Of a stretch of 64,000 nucleotides of DNA, positions 56,421 to 64,000 are shown piece by piece. The stretch's first letter is position 1, and each line of letters starts with the position of its first letter. Made by a program: the position numbers and the translations under genes. The stretch comes from Diphasiastrum complanatum (taxonomy: Eukaryota; Streptophyta; Lycopodiopsida; Lycopodiales; Lycopodiaceae): positions 25,442,541-25,506,540 of the forward strand of contig CM055094.1 of NCBI GenBank assembly GCA_029204225.1, in the 5' to 3' direction. The notes under the pieces are model-generated. The model made no database searches. It was not told the DNA's origin and was given only the letters and a program-made list of their open reading frames with translations.

Positions 56421-56734
56421 ATATTCATTCATGCCTTTGTCGTGGTGATGTTTCTATATGTGATGCGGAATCCAGATCTTTGAAGTTTATAGATGTTTTG
56501 AAGTTTGATTCCAGTTCTTATCAACAATTCAAAGATCAACTCAAACAACCTATTCAATTAAAGAAACAACAAGACACATATTATCTAAGGTGAAGAAATA
56601 TCCAAAGGAAGAATCATATGAAGAAATATCTTTTTGCCTTAACGAAAATCTGAAGAACAAGAATGTTTCGCGAATAATCCTTGAAATGACGATGATATGT
56701 TCATGAGGACGTTTCACATTTGAGGAAGGAGATA
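56421..56734 (+). other. 3' untranslated segment and polypurine tract of gypsy H
   Basis: Non-coding sequence following the third ORF, ending in GAGGAAGGAGATA (56722-56734), a polypurine tract directly abutting the LTR. This is the intact version of the segment truncated at 50053. Confidence 0.75.
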
Positions 56735-57984
56735 TGTGATGCCACGAAATTGTTAAATATTGAATATCAACATAAATATGACATGATATACTCGAAAATG
56801 AAGATATGAGCTGGATAAGTATAAATCATGAAGAGGCCTAAGTCATTTTTTGGGAATATATCTCCTAAGTACTTGCCTTGTAATTAAGGACAAGACCTTT
56901 GAAAGGAGAGACATTGCCTTGGATAACTTTTACTAGGTCGTCCACACGAAACGACTAGATATGAAAAGACATGTTAAACTAGAGTAATCTTAACTCTTAG
57001 TTAAATATACCTCTTATGGTATAATTGAACGTATACTTAGTCTAATTGTTAGCAAGACCCTTTCGCGGGAGCGACGCACCTGTTGTTTGAGAGGTGTGTT
57101 TTTTGTCCCGTAGAACATAAATTGATCTCACACTTCAGTCTCGAGCATCGAGAGAGAAGAGTTTATGCATATCTAAGAGGTTGAAGAAGTGAATAGAGCG
57201 CTGAGAGTTATTCTCCCTTATCTTTGTTCTCCGCACTGTTGAGGGTGAGTGATCTTGAGTCTACTAGCAATCTCTATTGCATTACATGAATTACTCTCTG
57301 ATCAGACGGACTCTCTAGCGCATTACAGTCATTTGCTGTGTATCCGTAAAACATGTTCTAAAGAACTGTCTTAAAACCATCTTAATCGTCTATTGCAAAT
57401 ACTTTCTTTTCGGCACTCAAATAACGTCTATCTTTGGTACAGTCTAGCACATTCATTGAATGAAGCTGTATGTATACATATGAGATGATAGTCCCTGTCT
57501 GAAGAATTGAGTTTTTGATCTGTGTTCCTGATTGTAATTGACATAAGTTTCTAACGTGATCTAAAATTATTCGTGTTTTTTAACCATCAAATTGGACTTA
57601 AGTTGTTGAGGACTTCTGTCTAGAAATGAACAGTTCGCGAACACGTCTGCACAGTCACGAATACATCGAACACTTGTCGACTCTCTGTTGACACCTTAAT
57701 CAGCCAGGGTGTAGCACTGTTGTACTACTCTGATAACATCTCATCTGAAGAACGCGTTTCATTCGATTTGATAGAGGCCAGATTGCTGTTCTGAAATTAT
57801 TAACATTACATTCTCCAAACACAAGTAATACTGGTTACTTTTTAATGTCTGTCGACAACCAGAATAACACTCGAAATCACTTATCATAAATTGTACAAAA
57901 AACATAACTTTTTAACGCTGTCCTTTGTGGGAATGATACTATTTACTACAAAATCTATATTAACCTTGTTGGTATAGTACGACA
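56735..57984 (+). repeat. 3' LTR of gypsy H
   Basis: About 1250 bp, TGTGATGCCACGAAATTG to TATAGTACGACA. It matches the LTR at 42006-43269 in inverted orientation. The five bases after it are ATTCA. Sequence then changes to reversed copia L, consistent with the right edge of the gypsy insertion. Confidence 0.9.
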
Positions 57985-58009
57985 ATTCACATGGCATGGC
58001 TCGGGGGCT

Positions 58010-59491
58010 AGATCTAAGTTTGGATGGGTGCTTTTGCTCCTACATGTCTCCTATTGTGCCTTCCTATCCTCATCTTAGGAAATTTCTCTAGTGGTCATTA
58101 CATTCAAAGTAAGCGATGTACAAAATATGTTGTGTGCATCAATGCTCAGTGCCTTAGTGAAATTAACATGGTGATAATGGATATTAATGTGTTTACTCCT
58201 AGAATGAAATCTAGGGTTGGCCGCCAATAAGCAATGGCACTTTGATTATCAGATAATATATTTTGTAGGAGTGTATTGATTCAGAATAATATATGACAGT
58301 AAATTTCTCAACTGAATTGCTTCTTTGATAGCTTGAGAAACAACAATATACTCTGATTTCAAAGAAGACAGAGCAATAGAGGTTTGGTTATGACAGTTCC
58401 AATAGATAGGACCGTCGTTGAAGAATAAAGTAAATCCAAATGTGGATTTACCAATATCTACATCTCCTCCCCAGCTCGCATCTGAATATCCACTGAGTTG
58501 ATGGAGTTTGTCATTGTTGGCATCTCCATAGCAGATGCACAGGTCCGTTGTAGCTCGTATGTATCTCATGACTCGAATGAGAGCCTTCCAATGGGTGATG
58601 CCAAGATTAGCCATGAATTAGCTTAGTGAGCTAACTGCAAAAGAGATGTCAAGCTTGTACAGACCATTGCATACATGAGAGATCCAAGTACCAATTGATA
58701 AGGATATTCTCTCATTTGTTCATTTTTCTTTTGGCTGCGGACATTGGTCCCTGGAAAATCGTAAATTTGGATCCATTGGTGAGTGAGTTTTTTTTACAGT
58801 TGGTCAGATTATATCTAACAAAAGTATTATGAAGATACCTAATTTGTTGAGTAATAAAGATCAGCCTTCTCACTCTGTCTCTCTGGATCTAAATTCCGAG
58901 ACAGTAATGAGCTTCTCCCATATCGGTCATGTTGAATGGGGTTTGGCATTTTGCGAGTAAATTTTCTGCAAGTTTTCCTCCAAAATTACAAGTTTTTTCT
59001 TCCAAAAGTGTGAGTTTTGTGAGTTTTTGAGGAAAAACTCACAAAACTCGCAAAAAATTTACTCGCAGATTGCAAAACCCTGAATGGGAAATTTAGAAGA
59101 CAACATCCATTTAATATCCTTCACCTAATCGATACTATTGCTAAAAAGCAATGTGTTGTCAAATATAAGGTCATAATGATGAAGGAATTATGCAATGACT
59201 TGAATTGACAGTGCTTGGTTTAAAACCATGTTGAATGATAAATGTGTTAATCCTTTGAAACCAAGCTCTTGCTGATTGTTTTATGCCATAGAGTGCCTTG
59301 TGGAGTTTGCATACATGGTTTTGCTTGTCGTCGAGAACGTATCCCTCGGGCTGCACCATGTATATATCTTCTTCAATGACTCCATTCAGATAAGCTATCT
59401 ATATATCAAGTCGATGTACTTCAAGATCATTCTCAACAACATAAGGTAGCAGCAGCCGAATGGAAGAGTGCTTGACTACCAAACTAAATGT
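58010..59491 (-). pseudogene. Copia fragment L, RT-RNase H, reversed
   Basis: On the minus strand there is an RT palm segment (59359-59171, VQPEGYVLDDKQNHVCKLHK, ALYGIKQSARAWF), then a linker with YQLVLGSLMYAMVCT near 58690, RNase H (58614-58249, GYSDASWGGDVDIGKSTFGF), and a tail with NPRFHSRSKHINIHYHHV near 58210. Stops and frame changes are frequent. A foldback element interrupts it. The left end is cut by gypsy H's LTR region and the right end by copia J's LTR. Confidence 0.85.
58934..59087. mobile_element. Foldback MITE in copia L
   Basis: A hairpin of about 150 bp: GGTTTGGCATTTTGCGAGTAAATTTT on the left pairs with AAAATTTACTCGCAGATTGCAAAACC on the right. GAGTTTTGTGAGTTTTT / AAAAACTCACAAAACTC form the inner arms. 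TGAATGGG occurs on both sides (58934-58941 and 59088-59095), giving a target duplication of 5-8 bp depending on where the ends are set. It has no coding capacity. Confidence 0.82.
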
Positions 59492-60139
59492 TGTGAAAGA
59501 TTTCAACTAGTTTTACTATTTTGGTCATATTTGTATATCTGACAATTGAGGCCAATTTTCATATTAGACTTAGAGTTTGACTTTTCAAAGTTATATTAGT
59601 CTAAAAGCATTTGAATAAACACTTTTGAAAAGTGTGGGTAACTATAGAACACGAGTTTTGGAAAGATTCAATTTGAGTAGTAGAGACATTGAATCTAGTC
59701 ACAAAAATAGTAGGGTTTCTATTATGGAGGGAAACCAAAGTTTAAATTTAGATTTGGACCTATTATAAAAGGATTTAACTCATGGGAAGAGAAGAAATAC
59801 TCTCTCTCTTATCTCATTCATGCTTATACATGGTTCTCTTGAGTTCTACTATCCATTTGTGCACTATACTTGTGATATCTTGCAATTTTGTGTGTAGAAT
59901 GTTCATTAAGTTTTATTTTCAAATCTGCACGTGCGAAATATAGTAGCTTACCATTTTTGTACGGAAAGCAACTTCTTTTTATGTTTTGACTGAAGTTTGA
60001 TCAAGATCTATTAGAGTTTGCATCTCATTCGTAGAGTAGATGCTGATTTTTCTACATTGGCAAGATTAGTGATTTGTTGTCTTTCTAACCCAAGATCATT
60101 TTATGGATTTGGATCTTAATTGGTCTAAAATTTTTCACA
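59492..60139 (+). repeat. 5' LTR of copia J
   Basis: 648 bp, TGTGAAAGATTTCAAC to ATTTTTCACA. It is collinear with element A's 3' LTR (4290-4938). Shared landmarks include CATTTGAATAAACACTTTTG, TATAAAAGGA and TGCTTATACATGGTTCTCTT. It contains the TATA-like box near 59763. Confidence 0.93.
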
Positions 60140-60151
60140 TGGTATCAAAAC
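60140..60151 (+). other. Primer-binding site of copia J
   Basis: TGGTATCAAAAC directly abuts the LTR end and matches the first bases of the initiator-tRNA-Met site TGGTATCAGAGC. Confidence 0.85.
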
Positions 60152-60294
60152 TTGTGTTTTAGGTTATGAAGGGAAAAATCACATCTATCAATGACTTGGA
60201 GAAGATATCAATGTTAGAGCATGCTAGATTGAATTCTACACCAAAATCGAGTTTCTTGCATATGTAGATTAGATCTTTTGTAGATCAAAGGATG

Positions 60295-62330
60295 CTTGAG
60301 ATTCATTAAAGAAGCTTTGTGAATCCAAGCCTAATTCTAGAGTGTTGACTCTAAGAAGGCAAATCTTTCAATGTTTGCAAAGAGTGAAGAAAGTCCAAAT
60401 TATTTAATTTGAGAGTGAAAGCTTTGAATGATGAGTTAGCTTGCATTGATGAGAGCATTTATTCTTAACGGATTGTTGGACGCTCATGATAACATTGTTC
60501 AAAGTCTTGCCATTCAAAAGACTTTGCCAAGTTTGATTGATCTTCAAGAGATCTTGATCAATGAAGCATATAGGCTTCAAGAAAGAGGTGGATCTTCATC
60601 AACATCTCAAGTTGGAGAGGGGACTATGTTCATCCAGGGCAAATTCAAGGGAAAAAGCAAAAGTTAAAGCTTCAAAGGGCAAGATCAAGAGGAGGCTTCT
60701 TCAAATGGCAAAAAGAAAGATAGATCAAAGCTCAAGTGCTTCTATTGTGGCACTTTGCAAGTGAGTGCTACAAGAAGAAGAGAGATCAAGGAGACAAGCA
60801 AGGTAATCTTACTCTTGATGAGGATGGTTTGGATGTTCAAAATGCAAATGATGACTTCGTGTATGGTTGCTAATGATGGAGATATAGATCCATGGTGGAT
60901 TGATAGTGGAGCAAGTTCACACATGACTTTTCACAAAGAGTATTTCACTTCTTTGTTGGCATATGGAGATGACAAGAGGGTGATCTACACGACCAATGAT
61001 GGTGAGTGTGCAATCAAAGGGATTGGCACAATTTCTATTTCTCTCTCTACAAATAGGAATGTTCATTTGAAGGATGTTTTGTTCATACCTTCCATTACCA
61101 AGAATTCACTTAATGTGAGTCAATTGCTAAGTAAAGGTTTCAAAGTTCAGTTTGATGGAGATGCTTGCATGATCAAAAGGAAGGATATCTTGATTGCAAA
61201 AGGTAAAAGGCAAGGGAGGTTGTTCAAACTAGATGCTTGTGTTAGCCAAGTTGGATTTGTGGTTACTTATTCAAGAGGTTTGGCATAAAAGGATGGGGCA
61301 CCTCAACTTCAAGTCATTGGAGGTAATGGCTAGAAAGCAAGTTATGATTGGTCTTCCAAGTTTCTTAAAAAGTATCAATTATGTTTGTGAGTCTTTTTCT
61401 TTGTCAAAGTCACATAGACTACCTTATACTAGATCTACAAAGCCTTTTACATTCAGATATTCATGGAATTACTACAACTAGCAATGGTGGAGCTAAAATT
61501 TATGTAGCTTTCATTGATGATTTTAGTAGATTTTGTTGGATCTATCTACCAAAGAGCAAAGATGAAATGTATGATGTCTTTGTTAAGTTCAAGAATGCAA
61601 GGGAGAACCAATTTTCTACAAGGATCAAGTGCTTAAGGAGTGACAATGGTGGAGAGTACATATCTACCAAGTTTAAGGCCTTTTGTGATAAGCATGGGAT
61701 CAAGAGGGAGTATACAACACCAAGGACCCCACAACAAAATGGATTGGCTAAAAGGAAGAATAGGACTTATGTGAAAGTGCTAAAGCCATGAGGTTAAGTG
61801 CTAATCTTGATAAGCCATTTTGGGATCAACCTTTGTTGGGTGCTAATTTCTTGTGCAATAGGCGGCTGAGTGCTATTTTGGATGGAAGGACACCTTTTGA
61901 GATGCTATTCGAGAGGAGGCCCAGTGTCAACTTTCTTAGAACTTTTGGATGCACATGCTATGTCAACATAACTCTTTATGATATGACCAAGGAGGATCCA
62001 TCTTCAAGGAAAGGTATATTTGTGGATATAGTGAGGTTAGTAAAGCCTACAAGGTTTACATTCATTCTACTAACAAGGTGATTGTTGGTAGAGATGTCAT
62101 TTTTTATGAGGAGAACACTCCAAAAGTATCTTCGAGAATTATTGATGGTGATGTGGATGGATCTAACATTCTTGATGTTGATGTAAAGGATCCTACTTTG
62201 GATGGTGATAATGAAGGACCATCATCAAGTCAAAATCCAAGGAGAACATCAAGGGAAAGACAAATGCCTTCAAGGCTCACATATGATGAGAAAGGTAGGC
62301 AAGTGGAAGTGACTCATTTTGCTTTTCTCA
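60295..62330 (+). pseudogene. Copia J gag-protease-integrase, degenerate
   Basis: Same family as element A. The leader joins gag at about 60300 (SLKKL), so roughly the first 90 gag residues are deleted. Frame breaks follow in gag. The zinc knuckle is damaged near 60740 (about 12 bases lost compared with A). Protease DSGASSHM is present near 60903. The integrase core has both aspartates (HSDIHG, RSDNGGEY), but the catalytic glutamate of A's GVTERKNR is lysine (GLAKRKNR, near 61746), and a one-base deletion follows. Integrase could not work even if expressed. Confidence 0.88.
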
Positions 62331-62974
62331 CATGCTTTGGTGAATCTTCTTGTGTAGATGATGCTATGCAAGTAGATATTGGATATCATGCTGGAAAATC
62401 AAGTAATGGATATGGAAAACAAGCTTTGTTCAATGACTTTGATGTTCAAGATGATGATCAAGAGGTTGATCTCAAAGGGCTTGGACAAGGCAAAAGGTAA
62501 GTTGGCAATTTGGAACTAGTCAAGAGCATCAAAGGAGAGTCAATTGGCAAAGATGTTATGGATCTGTTTTTGAAGATTATTGAAGAGTCAAGTAAATTCA
62601 AAGGAGCAGCAAGGAAGTGTGGTTCGGGTTTACTTTACTTGTTATATCTCATGTTTGAGTCATTTCATATGGATGTGTGCAAATTGTCAAGATATGGTAA
62701 AACTAGCTACATTGGTTTGCATCATTTTGATGTTGGAGTTGTACTAGCATTCTTGGCTGGTTTTGTTGATGGAAATGAAGCTATTGGAGGTTCATTATAT
62801 CACTCATTCATGATCAAGTCATCAAGTGATGATGGCATCTTGTGGCAAGATGGAGATGGAGGCTCATTCATGGAGTTTTATGGTGGAGACATATCAAGAA
62901 AGGACAAAGAGGGAGGATACAAGCAAGAAAATGGTTATCACTCACATTTATTGTCTGGTTTCTATAATTTCTAG
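62331..62974 (+). other. Unfamiliar coding stretch in copia J in place of RT
   Basis: After the integrase C-terminus the frame continues (ESSCVDDAMQVDIGYHAGK, DFDVQDDDQEVDLKGLG) to TAA at 62498-62500. It then stays open in the same frame to 62974 (SIKGESIGKDVMDLF, KSSSDDGILWQDGDGGSFM). Element A moves into reverse transcriptase at this point, but J shows no RT motif. The TAA overlaps a perfect splice-donor string AAAG|GTAAGT. I do not recognise the domain; it may be captured host sequence or a diverged element-specific region. Confidence 0.5.
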
Positions 62975-64000
62975 AGAGTTCAAAGTTTAAAACATGGAGG
63001 AATCATCTCGTGTACATTCTATTTGGTTCTTCACGTTCTGTTTACATCTTGATGTGTAAAATTGATGTAAGAGATAGTGAAGCATCCAAAGTGGACACTA
63101 TTCTCTATATCAATTATGAATGTTATTTTTAAAAATTGGGAAAAGACTTTCGTGAATATAACTCATCATTACTGTCACTACTATAAAAACTGCCATCAAT
63201 ATTAGATTGATTTGACTAGTATAGCTCATGGTCTTTATTTTGGTTAGAATAGTTTTCATCATAACTCAAACAGTCTCCATATGAGTCATGTTGCTCATAT
63301 TGGTCCGAATTATTGTCATTGTGCTCCTCATATTGATAATCATAATATGATTGGTCATCACTTTCAAATTGATTATCAAATTCCATCTCATAATCATAAT
63401 CAGAATCCATTTTGACAAATCAAGGAGAATAGGAGTTTGAAAATTTATAAGGAACCTTATAGAAAAATTGCGAAGTTTAATTTTTGTAAGGAAATAAGCT
63501 CTTGACAGTTTCTCCACCCACTTAAAACTCAGAGTTTTACGATGAGTGAAATTGAGGATGGCAAAAAGTTGTAGTTGTTAAAAATTCACAATTCTAGCTT
63601 GACTAGTTTTGGTCATATGACTTGTAAATAGTTAGATGGTCATGATGTGGCTTGTCACACGTGCCAAATAGCATAGGATTCCATTCATAAGGATGTTCTC
63701 AAGTAGACCTAAGTGTTAGAACCTTTGGAATGAGTCCAAATTATGCTTAGATACAAGGGAGAAAAAATAGGAGCTATTTTTGGTAATTTTTGCATTGTTG
63801 AGGGATCTCTAAGATTCCAACCCTAACTTGGTAGGGATGAAAGATCCACCAAAATTAGCATTAGGGATAGGTTTAGGGCTACTCATACCTGCCCAAAACC
63901 GTGATGGATCATGTATATATAGGTGATGATATCTCACCAAAATCAATCAAGCAATTTCATGATTTTTCTCTCATAATGGTGCAATTGCTCTCTATGTTCA
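62975..64000. other. Unassigned right edge with an acidic Tyr/Asp-rich small ORF
   Basis: No LTR of copia J is found. A 64-codon minus-strand frame (63410-63216) starting MDSDYDYEMEFDNQFESDDQ is rich in Asp, Tyr, Asn, Gln and Glu. Its upstream context (GTCAAAATGGATTC) is acceptable, but nothing supports expression. A TATA-like TATATATAGG lies near 63914 on the plus strand; what it might serve is outside the window. Confidence 0.35.

Noticed and set aside
60140-60151. tRNA gene at primer-binding-site-like strings
   Set aside because: Only the short complementary 3' end of a tRNA is present; no cloverleaf sequence surrounds any of these sites.

Overview
This is nuclear DNA of a land plant. The evidence is a spliced gene with canonical plant introns, Ty1/copia and Ty3/gypsy LTR retrotransposons whose primer-binding sites match plant tRNA priming (TGGTATCAGAGC-like and TGGCGCCGTTGCC-like), and long CT/GA microsatellites. 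The dense nested retrotransposons, the 5-kb introns and the somewhat divergent kinesin C-terminus would fit a large-genome lineage such as a fern or gymnosperm, but the species cannot be fixed from the sequence.

The only host gene recognised is a complete kinesin-13 (KIN13A type) on the minus strand. I placed 12 coding exons between 30841 (ATG) and 9048 (stop). The exon phases join without a break into about 818 residues. The protein has an N-terminal helical segment (MARWLQSAGLQHLA), the kinesin-13 KVD motif, the P-loop GQTGSGKT, switch I SSRSH, switch II DLAGSE and a C-terminal coiled coil. Three of its 11 introns are about 5 kb. Intron 11 holds a gutted Ty3/gypsy element and its repeats. 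Intron 7 holds a foldback element and a compact LTR element with a perfect CCAAC target duplication. Intron 3 holds a truncated Ty3/gypsy element.

Layout: 1-4938, a nearly whole Ty1/copia element (A) whose 5' LTR lies off the left edge. 4939-6783, a reversed copia fragment (B) with its LTR. 6784-9047, a long CT microsatellite and unassigned sequence, including the kinesin 3' flank. 9048-30841, the kinesin gene. 30842-31870, its leader and promoter region with small upstream ORFs and GA/CT tracts. 32536-43269, a reversed Tat/Athila-like Ty3/gypsy element (E/F) split by a 5.8-kb LTR element (I) that has no recognisable pol and carries a minisatellite. 43270-43637, a copia 3' tail and short LTR (K). 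43638-57984, a forward mosaic of the same gypsy family in which the pol tail, an AT-rich spacer and a large third ORF (about 885 codons) occur twice in tandem, ending in a 3' LTR. 58000-59491, a reversed copia fragment (L) carrying a foldback element. 59492 to at least 62974, a second copy (J) of the copia A family, with a deleted gag start and an unfamiliar coding stretch in place of reverse transcriptase. 62975-64000 is unassigned.

The most novel item is the large third ORF downstream of integrase in the gypsy family. It is present in two copies broken at different places, each preceded by a conserved spacer with a G-box and a TATA-like site. All retroelement coding regions except those of copia A are visibly broken. 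All exon and element boundaries were read by eye, with no alignment or database search.
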